This document shows, one piece after another, positions 4,851 through 11,359 of a DNA stretch of 11,512 bases. The DNA is taken from assembly GCA_910585875.1 (NCBI GenBank), contig CAJUIK010000011.1, positions 30,449 to 41,960 on the forward strand, given 5' to 3'. The first letter of the stretch is position 1. Each line of letters opens with the position of its first letter. The notes under the pieces were generated by a model. The model searched no databases. It was not told the DNA's origin and worked only from the letters and a program-made list of their open reading frames with translations. This stretch comes from an uncultured Eubacteriales bacterium (GTDB taxonomy: Bacteria > Bacillota > Clostridia > Oscillospirales > Butyricicoccaceae). A program made the translations under genes and the position numbers.

Positions 4851-5234
4851 ATGTGGAAACCTTGCAAGCTGACCCGGACCAACGCTTTGAAGCTGATGCG
4901 TCAGATAATCCCCGTTCCGCTGAATGTGATTAACGGCGGAGTCTATAGCGCTGGGGTGGTTTGTTACACGGCCCCGGTTGGCCTGAAAGGGCTGGAAATC
5001 AAGGTGGAAAACGATTGGTTCGCCCGAAACGGGTGTATCAAGCTGACCATTTCAGACGCCAAAGGGGGAAACCGTCTGACCATGTACTTCAGCCCCAGCA
5101 CCTTTGAGCGGGACTATTCGGCGGAAGAATTTGACAAGAAGGAAGCCGCTGTTGACGCCCGGAAACAATGGGTTCGGGAAGTGGGCAGGGAACAGGCCCA
5201 CAAGCTGGTTGATCAGTATTGGGGGAATTGGTAA
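4851..5234 (+). CDS. Early phage protein, unknown function
   Basis: The 127-aa product begins 2 bases after the previous stop, with AAGGGGCG upstream. The first half is predicted to be strand-rich (VPLNVINGGVYSAGV, then GLEIKVENDWF and CIKLTISDAKG). The last 45 residues are charged and helical (SAEEFDKKEAAVDARKQW, then EQAHKLVDQYW). No catalytic or binding motif is evident. It ends in TAATG, the kind of junction that would normally couple translation to a following gene, but what follows is a broken frame (5235-5504). The original partner gene may therefore have been lost by deletion. Confidence 0.7.
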   Translation: MWKPCKLTRTNALKLMRQIIPVPLNVINGGVYSAGVVCYTAPVGLKGLEIKVENDWFARNGCIKLTISDAKGGNRLTMYFSPSTFERDYSAEEFDKKEAAVDARKQWVREVGREQAHKLVDQYWGNW

Positions 5235-5504
5235 TGGCTAAACCTACATGTTTCCTGTTGGCGCCGTCCCCTTCAGAGCCTTCAGGAATTGCGGAAACTA
5301 TGAGCCCATTTCCCGGAACTGTGGGAACGGCTGTTGGATATGGAACGCCGGACATGGAACGCTTTCAAAGAATTTTACACCGTGGATCAGCTTGAAATAC
5401 GGTTCCAGTTTGAAGAAGAACGGTTGGCCGCCGGCCTACCTATAAACACCCGTGAATTCTACAAGATATTGAAACAACGAATTAAGGAGTGTGAGCAGAA
5501 ATGA
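5235..5504 (+). pseudogene. Broken remnant, probably the C-terminal end of a PAPS-reductase-like phage gene
   Basis: No intact gene fills 5235-5500, but the frame ending at TGA 5502-5504 is clearly coding-like over its last 67 codons: AHFPELWERLLDMERR, then QLEIRFQFEEERLAAG and NTREFYKILKQRIKEC. Upstream in the same frame is CWRRPLQSLQELRKL, then an in-frame TGA at 5301 where TGG (Trp) would restore continuity. The pattern of a Cys motif followed by LxELRxL and a PELWxRLLxxE helix resembles the C-terminus of phosphoadenosine phosphosulfate reductase-like phage proteins, though I cannot confirm this. The reductase core is absent, suggesting a deletion fused to the preceding gene plus a nonsense mutation. 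An internal ATG at 5340 could still give a 54-aa peptide. The stop overlaps the next start as ATGA, so the 3' junction is native. Confidence 0.5.
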
Positions 5505-5938
5505 AAAATTTCAGTGATTTCCTGAAGGACGCCATGGCCCAAGCCAATATGAGCCAATCGGCCCTTTCGGAGAAAAGCGGTTGTTCCAAGGCCGCTATCA
5601 GCCAATACCTTTCCGGTAAGAACACCCCCGGCCCCGTGAAGATGAAGGCGCTGGCTGACGCGCTTGGGGTTTCGGCGGATTCCCTGTTGGAGAGTGAAGT
5701 CCCCGTTCCCCAACAGGGGGCGATCAACCTTGCGGATGTGAAGATCACCTTTGTCAAGGGTTGCCGGTGCTTGAGAAAATCGGAAGATTCGGTTCGGAAG
5801 CTGATGATGGACGGCTGTGATTTCGGCAAGGCCGTTCAAGGAACCGGCGGGCGCTTGAATTACATCTTCTATCCTGCCAAGTTGCGGGAACTCGTGGGGC
5901 CTGAACGGTTTGATTCGTTCTTTGGCCTGACCGTCTAA
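5501..5938 (+). CDS. Second XRE-family HTH regulator
   Basis: The 145-aa protein has an XRE/Cro-type HTH in residues 1-65 (MSQSALSEKSGCSKAAISQYLSG, a classical helix-turn-helix). The C-terminal half has a separate fold containing CRCLRKSEDSVRKLMMDG and YIFYPAKLRELVG, which could contact DNA or a partner. The start ATG 5501 overlaps the stop of the upstream remnant as ATGA, and AAGGAG lies about 11 bases before it. It lies inside the early operon, directly before the helicase, so it is more likely a timing regulator or replication-linked DNA binder than the lysogeny repressor. No S24 domain is present. Confidence 0.85.
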   Translation: MKNFSDFLKDAMAQANMSQSALSEKSGCSKAAISQYLSGKNTPGPVKMKALADALGVSADSLLESEVPVPQQGAINLADVKITFVKGCRCLRKSEDSVRKLMMDGCDFGKAVQGTGGRLNYIFYPAKLRELVGPERFDSFFGLTV

Positions 5939-5942
5939 AGCC

Positions 5943-7277
5943 ATGATTACCCTTTACCCCCACCAGCAAAAGGCCCTTGATCTGACTGCTGCTCATAACC
6001 GATGCGCCTATTATCTTGATATGGGCCTTGGGAAAACCTTTGTGGGCTCGGAAAAGTTGATAAGCCTGGAAAACCGGATCAATTTGGTGGTTTGTCAATG
6101 CTCGAAGGTTCAGGATTGGATTGAACACTTCAAAACCCATTACCCGGATGTGGCGGTGGTGGATATGACCGTAAAAGGGGCCGTTCAAACCATTGTGGAA
6201 TGGGCCTATGGGATGCCGGTCATTGGCGTGATCAACTATGAACTGACCTTCAGGCGGAAAGCGCTGAAATCCTTGACCGATTTCACACTGATGCTGGATG
6301 AAAGTTCCCTGATCCAGAATGAAAACGCCGAGCGTTCAAAGTTCATTCTTGGGCTGAGCCCTTCCAATGTGATCTTGCTTTCAGGCGCCCCCGCCGGGGG
6401 CAAATATGAAAAGCTGTGGAGCCAATGCCGCCTGTTGGGGTGGAATATCAGCAAAGAACTTTTCTGGAAGCAGTACGTCCAGACGGAATGGGTGGAACAT
6501 GATGGGTTTCGGCGGCGACAGGCGATCGGGTACAAGAATGTTGACCGGCTGAAACAAAAGCTGGCGGATCACGGGGCCGTGTTTATGACCACCGGCGACA
6601 CAGGGATTGAACTTCCTGAAAAAACCGTCATTCCTGTAAAAACAAAACCTTCCCCGCTTTACCGGAAATTCTGGCGGGAACGGGCGGTGAGCGTGGACGT
6701 CGGGAGCCTTGGAGAATTTGAACTGGATTCAGATTTTTGGGGTTCCAATGAACACGCTGGACGGGAATTGATCGGCAATACCAGCTTGCCCCGCCGCCTG
6801 TATGCCCGTCAACTGTGCGGGCTGTATAACAAGGCCCGGTATGAAGCTTTCCGGGATTTGGCGGATAGTACGGAAGATCGGCTGATTGTGTTCTATAACT
6901 TCACAGAGGAAATGGAACGCCTGAAGCGCATGGCGGAAGCCATGAACCGGCCTGTTTCTATCCTGAACGGGGCAACCAAAGACCTGACCGCCTACAACTA
7001 CTGTTCCGATTCTGTGACCTTTGTTCAATATCAGGCCGGGGCTATGGGCGGAAACTTCCAGAAAGCAAACAAGATCATTTATTTTAGCCTTCCCGAAAGT
7101 TGGGAGTTGTGGGAGCAATCCCAAAAGCGCATACACCGGATCGGACAGGATCGGCCTTGCTTTTATTACTTGATGATCTGTCCCGGAACAGTGGAAGAAA
7201 ATATTCTTTCTACCCTGCAAATGAGAAAGGACTATAACGATGAATTATTCAGAGCGTATGAAGCAAAGACGGGCTAG
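5943..7277 (+). CDS. SNF2-type (superfamily 2) phage helicase
   Basis: The 444-aa protein carries the motifs of an SF2/SNF2 DNA-dependent ATPase. These are a Q-like start LYPHQQKAL (4-12), Walker A DMGLGKT (26-32, Lys31), motif II LDESS (118-122, a DExx box), motif III LSGAP (146-150), a motif V region around 363-380, and motif VI QKRIHRIGQ (394-402, with Arg396 and Arg399). It would use ATP to translocate on or remodel DNA during phage replication or recombination. It is near minimal size, with no accessory chromatin-type domains. It starts 4 bases after the HTH gene with no clear ribosome site, so translation is probably coupled. Its 3' end overlaps the next gene by 38 bases. Such helicases are common in replication modules of clostridial and lactobacillar phages. 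Confidence 0.93.
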   Translation: MITLYPHQQKALDLTAAHNRCAYYLDMGLGKTFVGSEKLISLENRINLVVCQCSKVQDWIEHFKTHYPDVAVVDMTVKGAVQTIVEWAYGMPVIGVINYELTFRRKALKSLTDFTLMLDESSLIQNENAERSKFILGLSPSNVILLSGAPAGGKYEKLWSQCRLLGWNISKELFWKQYVQTEWVEHDGFRRRQAIGYKNVDRLKQKLADHGAVFMTTGDTGIELPEKTVIPVKTKPSPLYRKFWRERAVSVDVGSLGEFELDSDFWGSNEHAGRELIGNTSLPRRLYARQLCGLYNKARYEAFRDLADSTEDRLIVFYNFTEEMERLKRMAEAMNRPVSILNGATKDLTAYNYCSDSVTFVQYQAGAMGGNFQKANKIIYFSLPESWELWEQSQKRIHRIGQDRPCFYYLMICPGTVEENILSTLQMRKDYNDELFRAYEAKTG

Positions 7278-7803
7278 GGCCAACCGCCGCTTCAGAAGAA
7301 TGTTCCTCGTGGCCCTGCTGATGGGTGGGGTGATCGGGCTTCTGTTGGGCTTGACCGTCAAGGTTATGGGAAAGGCCACGCTGCCGGCCCCGGAAGCTCT
7401 GCCTGTGGCCGTTGAAGGGCTGGCCCCTATTCTGCCCCCTGAACCTACTGTGGAGCCAACAGCGGCCCCGAAACCGACCCTGTTGGGTACATACCGAATC
7501 ACTGCTTATTGTTCCTGTGAAAAGTGCTGTGGCGAATGGGCCAAAAATCGCCCTGGTGGGATCGCATATGGGGCGGCGGGGGTGGAGCTGAAGGCCGGCG
7601 TTTCGTGCGCTTCACCGTTGCCCTTTGGAACCGTTTTGGAAATTGAGGGTTTGGGGGAATACACAGTTCAAGACCGGATAGCCGCATGGGTTGTGGAGAA
7701 ATACGGGGAAAACCTGATTGATATTTACTTCAGCGACCATGAAGCCGCCTGTGCTTTCGGCCTTCAATATCTCAAAGTTTATCAAAAGGAGCGTAACCAA
7801 TGA
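7240..7803 (+). CDS. Membrane-anchored 3D-domain protein (cell-wall type)
   Basis: The 187-aa product has a basic cytosolic N-terminus (1-20), one membrane segment (about 21-43), a Pro/Ala-rich linker (48-80) and a 3D domain (84-181) starting GTYRITAYCSCEKCC. The 3D fold is named for three conserved Asp and resembles the MltA/RpfB lytic transglycosylase barrel. Two of the three are visible, Asp145 (VQDR) and Asp161 (LIDIYF). The place of the first, usually AVDP before PxGT, reads SCAS, so Cys123 stands there. Catalysis may be lost or different. AAAGGAC precedes ATG 7240, which lies inside the helicase end. Residues 84 onward should face outside the cell, an odd job for a replication-module gene. 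Roles in wall remodelling or host-surface change are inferences. Confidence 0.85.
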   Translation: MNYSERMKQRRARANRRFRRMFLVALLMGGVIGLLLGLTVKVMGKATLPAPEALPVAVEGLAPILPPEPTVEPTAAPKPTLLGTYRITAYCSCEKCCGEWAKNRPGGIAYGAAGVELKAGVSCASPLPFGTVLEIEGLGEYTVQDRIAAWVVEKYGENLIDIYFSDHEAACAFGLQYLKVYQKERNQ

Positions 7804-8249
7804 TCAAATGCAAAAACAAGTGTCCTTTGGGCAAATTTGACGGCTGTTGCCAATGTTGCCCGGAAAATAAGGGTTGCCCGGAAGTCTGTGAACAGGAACC
7901 GGGTTCCTGTGGGGAAGCCGTCTTTGACGAGGAAAGCGGCCTTGCAGCCTTCCAGAACACCCAGCTTGCCGCCCTGAATGCTATTGCTTCCCTGACCGCC
8001 CGCAAAAAGGCCCTTGAGGAACAGGAAAAGACCATGAAAGCGGCCCTGTTGTCCGCTATGGAACAGTACGGGATCGCCAAGTTTGAATCTGATGTTCTGA
8101 ATTTGACCTATGTGGCCCCCGCCGTTTCCCACGGGATTGACACCGCCAAGCTGAAGAAGAAATACCCCGATGCGGCGGCGGATTGCGCCAAAGATACCCC
8201 CAAGGCCGGGTATGTCAAGATCACCCTGAAGGACGGTGAAAAAGCATGA
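7800..8249 (+). CDS. Cys-rich Gp157-like early phage protein
   Basis: The 149-aa protein begins ATGA-overlapped with the 3D gene. Residues 1-40 hold nine cysteines (4, 8, 16, 17, 19, 20, 26, 30, 37), including GCCQCC, which suggests a zinc-binding knuckle or metal cluster. Residues 48-90 form a long charged helix, probably a coiled coil (LTARKKALEEQEKTMKAAL). The C-terminal part has a short beta-rich end (FESDVLNLTYV, then GYVKITLK). The helix plus beta arrangement resembles the siphovirus Gp157-like family, which is linked to phage replication or resistance. The Cys-rich head is not part of that family as I know it. The neighbours are nucleases and a helicase, so a DNA-handling role is likely but unproved. 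Confidence 0.7.
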   Translation: MIKCKNKCPLGKFDGCCQCCPENKGCPEVCEQEPGSCGEAVFDEESGLAAFQNTQLAALNAIASLTARKKALEEQEKTMKAALLSAMEQYGIAKFESDVLNLTYVAPAVSHGIDTAKLKKKYPDAAADCAKDTPKAGYVKITLKDGEKA

Positions 8250-8301
8250 ATCCGCTTGTATCTATCGCCGCAACACTTGGCGGGGAAGGGGGTGAAGGCC
8301 T

Positions 8302-8718
8302 GTGGCCGGGGAAAAGAACTTTGAAAACCGCCTGAAGAAGTGGCTGGAAAGCGAAGGGGTGTACCCTTTGGGGGAGCCGGCGGACAGGATGAAGGCCCCG
8401 CTCTGCGGCTACTATGAAAAGCGTTGGGGCGGCGGGCGCTATGTGAAAGCCGGCCTTCCTGATATGCGGATCACAATTCGGGGGATTGCCCTTGAAGTGG
8501 AACTGAAAGCGTCTGATGGAACCCTTTCTGAACTTCAAAAGCGGAATATCAGGCAGATCAACGGTTCCAGCGGCTTTGGCCTTGTGCTTTACCCTGAAGG
8601 GTTTGAAGCCTTCAAAAATATTGTAAGGGGGGTGAAATCGTGCGATTGTCCCATAGCCGGGTTGAAGTCTTTGATCGTTGCCCATTCAAATACCGCTTGC
8701 GATATGTTGACAAGCTGA
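8302..8718 (+). CDS. VRR-NUC-like PD-(D/E)XK nuclease
   Basis: The 138-aa product starts at GTG 8302 with AGGGGGTG about 8 bases before. It has an N-terminal helix (NFENRLKKWLESEGV), then GLPD (51-54) and EVELK (65-69). Asp54, Glu67 and Lys69 form the PD-(D/E)XK triad, and Gln79 follows in the helix LSELQKRNI. The order, the size and the GxPD pattern fit the VRR-NUC domain of phage structure-specific or Holliday-junction-type nucleases. It probably resolves branched DNA during replication. The frame overlaps the following gene by 79 bases, and its last 27 residues look unlike a nuclease tail. A six-G run at 8627-8632 may have altered the end, because one G fewer would stop just after IVRG. 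Confidence 0.82.
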   Translation: MAGEKNFENRLKKWLESEGVYPLGEPADRMKAPLCGYYEKRWGGGRYVKAGLPDMRITIRGIALEVELKASDGTLSELQKRNIRQINGSSGFGLVLYPEGFEAFKNIVRGVKSCDCPIAGLKSLIVAHSNTACDMLTS

Positions 8719-10487
8719 AAACGATCCCCAACGCTGACCCGGATAACGCCTTGATCTTGGGAACGGCCCTTCACACGGGCATTGAACAAGGCGTGGATCA
8801 GGCGTTGGAATTCTACCAAGACAGCTTCCTGGTTCTGACCGATGAACACATCAACGAAATGATCAAGCTGGAAGTCATGATCCCCAAGGCCAAGGCGTTG
8901 TTACCGCCGGGGGGCCGGTTTGAAGTTCCCATTGGGGATGCCGATTTCATAGGGTTCATTGATTACCTGTGGCCCTGTGGATATATGGCAAAAGAAGCCC
9001 CCGGAAACCGTTGGGGTGAGGAAGTCGCGGTTTATGACCTGTATGATTTCAAGTATTCCAACAATTCCAAAAGCTATATGACCAGCGGCCAACTGCACGA
9101 ATATCAATATTGGTTTGAGTTGACTCACCCCGGATGCAGGATCAGAAACCTTTATTTCCTCTTTGTCCCCAAGGTGAAGATCAGGCAGAAAAACAGTGAA
9201 ACCCTGCTTCAGTTTCGGGAACGGTTGCGGGAAGCCTTGGAGGGAGCCGCCCCTTGGGCAGAGCCTGTGAGGTATGACCCAATGAAGGTGGTTGATTTCC
9301 TGACCCGCTCCAAACACATGATGGAAGCCGCCGATTTTGAAAAATGCCCAAACCGCTTTTGCGGGTGGTGTGAGTATGAAGAATTTTGTATGAAAGGATG
9401 GGATTATATGCTGTTGCCCAAGAATGAACGGCGCGCCGCAAGCGCCAAGGAAAAAAAGGCGATCTGGATTTATGGCGCGCCCTTCAGCGGCAAGACCACC
9501 TTCGCCAATGCGTTCCCTGATCCGCTGATGCTGAACACGGATGGAAATGTGAAGGCGCTTTCCGGGATTGACGCCCCGTTCCTGTCAATCAAGGATGAAG
9601 TCACCGTGGAAGGACGGATCGCCAAGCGCAAGCTGGCCTATGAAGTCTTTCTGGATGCCGTGGCGGAGTTGGAGAAAAAGCAGAACGACTTCAAAACCAT
9701 TGTGGTTGACCTGCTGGAAGATGTTTATGAGGCTTGTCGGGTGTATATCTGCGACCGGCAGGGCTGGAAGCATGAATCTGACGATTCTTTCCGGGCATGG
9801 GATATGGTTACAAGCGATTTCCTGAACACCCTGAAACGGCTGATCAATATGGACTATGAAAACATCATCTTGATCAGCCATGAGGACAGAAGCCGGGATT
9901 TGACCCGAAAGGGCGGGGACAAGATCACATCGATCCGCCCCAATATGCGTGAAAAAATCGCCAATAAGGTTGCCGGTATGGTTGATCTTGTGGCCCGGAT
10001 TGTGGCGGACGATGACGAACGGGTTCTGTCTTTCAAAACTTCGGAAGTGATCTTTGGCGGGGGACGGTTGACTGTTCGCAACAAGGAAATCCCGCTGGAT
10101 TATGCCGCCTTCTGTGAAGTCTATCAAGAAGCCATTCAGAAAGCCGCACGCAAGGCCGCTGACGGGGTTGGGACGGAGAGCAAGGTAAACACACCGCCCG
10201 CCGCTGGAACAGCTGACAACGCCCCGGAACCCCCTGACATCGGGGACGATGACTCCGCCGGTGAATCTGAGCTTCCTCTTTGCCCGGATGCGGAACGCAT
10301 TTTCAAGCAACGCGCCGACAACCCGGAAATTCCCCTTTGCCCCAACATCAAGGAAAGCGGGCGCTGTTACAAAGTAGGCGGCCCCGATGCTTGCCCCCTG
10401 TGGGACAGGCCCAAGGCAGACGATCCCGCCCCCAAGATGGATGCGAACCCGACCCGGCGCACCCGGAAGAAGCGTGGAGAAAGCTGA
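8640..10487 (+). CDS. RecB/Cas4-like nuclease fused to a Sak4/AAA_24-like ATPase
   Basis: The 615-aa protein joins two usually separate phage proteins. Residues 1-255 are a RecB-family PD-(D/E)XK exonuclease: His45 (GTALH), Asp108 (FIDYLW), Asp136 and Lys138 (YDFKY), and Gln151-x3-Tyr155. Four cysteines, Cys14 and Cys241, Cys244 and Cys250 (CGWCEYEEFC), have the spacing of the Fe-S cluster of Cas4 and AddB. After a short linker (256-272), residues 274-505 form a RecA-like P-loop ATPase: Walker A GAPFSGKTT (279-287), Walker B TIVVDLLED (353-361) and LISHED (411-416). This fits the AAA_24 phage nucleotide-binding / Sak4 family of recombinases. Residues 510-545 are a Pro/Asp-rich linker. The tail has Cys548, 567, 576 and 585, perhaps a zinc site, then a basic end. 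GTG 8640 follows AAGGGGGGTGA. The likely role is end resection coupled to strand pairing in phage recombination. Confidence 0.9.
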   Translation: MRLSHSRVEVFDRCPFKYRLRYVDKLKTIPNADPDNALILGTALHTGIEQGVDQALEFYQDSFLVLTDEHINEMIKLEVMIPKAKALLPPGGRFEVPIGDADFIGFIDYLWPCGYMAKEAPGNRWGEEVAVYDLYDFKYSNNSKSYMTSGQLHEYQYWFELTHPGCRIRNLYFLFVPKVKIRQKNSETLLQFRERLREALEGAAPWAEPVRYDPMKVVDFLTRSKHMMEAADFEKCPNRFCGWCEYEEFCMKGWDYMLLPKNERRAASAKEKKAIWIYGAPFSGKTTFANAFPDPLMLNTDGNVKALSGIDAPFLSIKDEVTVEGRIAKRKLAYEVFLDAVAELEKKQNDFKTIVVDLLEDVYEACRVYICDRQGWKHESDDSFRAWDMVTSDFLNTLKRLINMDYENIILISHEDRSRDLTRKGGDKITSIRPNMREKIANKVAGMVDLVARIVADDDERVLSFKTSEVIFGGGRLTVRNKEIPLDYAAFCEVYQEAIQKAARKAADGVGTESKVNTPPAAGTADNAPEPPDIGDDDSAGESELPLCPDAERIFKQRADNPEIPLCPNIKESGRCYKVGGPDACPLWDRPKADDPAPKMDANPTRRTRKKRGES

Positions 10488-10509
10488 TGAAAATTGATCC
10501 TTACCCCAA

Positions 10510-10728
10510 ATGGGCATGGATGCGACAAAGTGGTTGGAAACCCATGTGGCCCGGCTTGAAGCCGGCGCCGACTATGCCCAAGCCAAGGTTGAAACCGATC
10601 TTTCCGGCTATGAAGCAAGCCTTGAAAGCAATACAAGGGTCTTTCAGGATTTGCAGGATGTCTTTCGGAAAATCCAAGGCCTGATCGCGGCCCCACGGGG
10701 AATAAACGGGCCGTGGAACAATCGCTGA
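10510..10728 (+). CDS. Small helical early phage protein, unknown function
   Basis: The frame from ATG 10510 (72 aa; ATG 10516 is also possible) is strongly coding-like: ATKWLETHVARLEAGADYAQ is a clear amphipathic helix, and a second helix covers RVFQDLQDVFRKIQGL. No ribosome site precedes ATG 10510. Twenty-three bases upstream, ATG 10487 overlaps the stop of the nuclease-ATPase gene and has GGAG at the right distance, but it is in another frame. One extra base in the C4 run at 10504-10507 would join them, giving a start MKIDPYPQMGMDATKW. The native gene may therefore begin at 10487 and be frameshifted, or translation may restart at 10510. It lies between recombination genes and DUF669. I do not recognise a family. 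Confidence 0.58.
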   Translation: MGMDATKWLETHVARLEAGADYAQAKVETDLSGYEASLESNTRVFQDLQDVFRKIQGLIAAPRGINGPWNNR

Positions 10729-10775
10729 TCAATGGTTTAACCATTATCAAAAATCAAATTTAGGAGGAAAAAATT

Positions 10776-11243
10776 ATGGATTTCAGCAAAATTGATCGTT
10801 CTGTGGATCTGAAGGGCCTTCAGGCCGATGTTGAGGAAGCCAAGAAGAACGGCGGCGGGGATTTCCCCACCATTCCCGCTGGCAAGTATGAAGTTCGGCT
10901 GGAAAGCATGGAGATCAAAGGCACCAAGGCCGATCCCAACCGCCCCATGCTGGCCGTGTCTTTCAAGATTCTGACCGGCGAATATAAGAACCAACGGTTG
11001 TTTATGAACCGGGTTCTGTACGGCACCAAGAACGACAAGAACATGATCGCTTCCGCTATGGGCTTTCTGGAGAAGCTGGAAAGCGGCGTGGGGATCAGCT
11101 TCCAGAGTTACGCCCAGTTCAATCAGCTTGTGCTTGATGTGGCGGAAGCTATTGATGCGGCGGGGCTGGAATACGCCGTGGACTACGATGATTCCCGGTT
11201 TAATTCCATCACCATTGATGAAGTGTACGAAAGTGTTTTTTAG
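10776..11243 (+). CDS. DUF669-family protein, putative phage ssDNA-binding protein
   Basis: The 155-aa product has the best ribosome site in the window (TAGGAGG, 8 bases before ATG 10776), so it is probably made in large amounts. It matches DUF669 in its start (MDFSKIDRSVDLKGLQADV), the PAGKYEVRLESMEIKGTK segment (about 34-51), the MLAVSFKILTGEYKNQRLFMN strands and the C-terminal acidic stretch. DUF669 proteins occur in phage replication and recombination modules beside helicases, Sak4-like recombinases and polymerases, and are thought to act as single-strand binding proteins. This assignment rests on family context. The preceding 47 bases are non-coding leader. Confidence 0.88.
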   Translation: MDFSKIDRSVDLKGLQADVEEAKKNGGGDFPTIPAGKYEVRLESMEIKGTKADPNRPMLAVSFKILTGEYKNQRLFMNRVLYGTKNDKNMIASAMGFLEKLESGVGISFQSYAQFNQLVLDVAEAIDAAGLEYAVDYDDSRFNSITIDEVYESVF

Positions 11244-11252
11244 ATGCTTTTG

Positions 11253-11270
11253 CCGGGGCAACTGCCCCGG
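11253..11270 (+). repeat. GC-rich hairpin between DUF669 and the polymerase gene
   Basis: CCGGGGC (11253-11259) and GCCCCGG (11264-11270) form a perfect 7-bp stem with an AACT loop. No T-run follows (TTGGCCCC comes next), so it is not a clear terminator. It may act as an mRNA stability or partial attenuation element that keeps DUF669 expression higher than that of the downstream gene. Confidence 0.45.
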
Positions 11271-11359
11271 TTGGCCCCAAGTGAAAGCCTTCCCGTGGCG
11301 GGGCTGTTAAGGTGGAAACACTGAACAGATTTCATAATTCCTGGAAAGAAGGTGGACGG

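Noticed and set aside
5234..5445. Plus-strand frames from ATG 5234 and ATG 5248
   Set aside because: Their proteins are Pro- and Asn/Gly-rich without a domain pattern. The third frame in the same stretch is the one with coding character, so these are shadows of a broken gene.
5459..6188. Minus-strand open frames of 115-161 codons
   Set aside because: They are antisense to the XRE regulator and the helicase, whose motifs and overlaps settle the coding strand.
8246..8335. A 29-codon ORF overlapping the stop before the VRR-NUC gene
   Set aside because: It has an ATGA overlap but a low-complexity Gly-rich product that runs out of frame into the next gene. There is too little evidence for a real product.
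9585..10517. A 310-codon minus-strand open frame
   Set aside because: It lies wholly opposite the nuclease-ATPase gene, which has clear motifs. The minus-strand protein has no recognisable domain and is a shadow caused by codon composition.
11244..11324. A 26-codon ORF right after the DUF669 stop
   Set aside because: It has no ribosome site, and its start is explained by the GC-rich hairpin sequence at 11253-11270.
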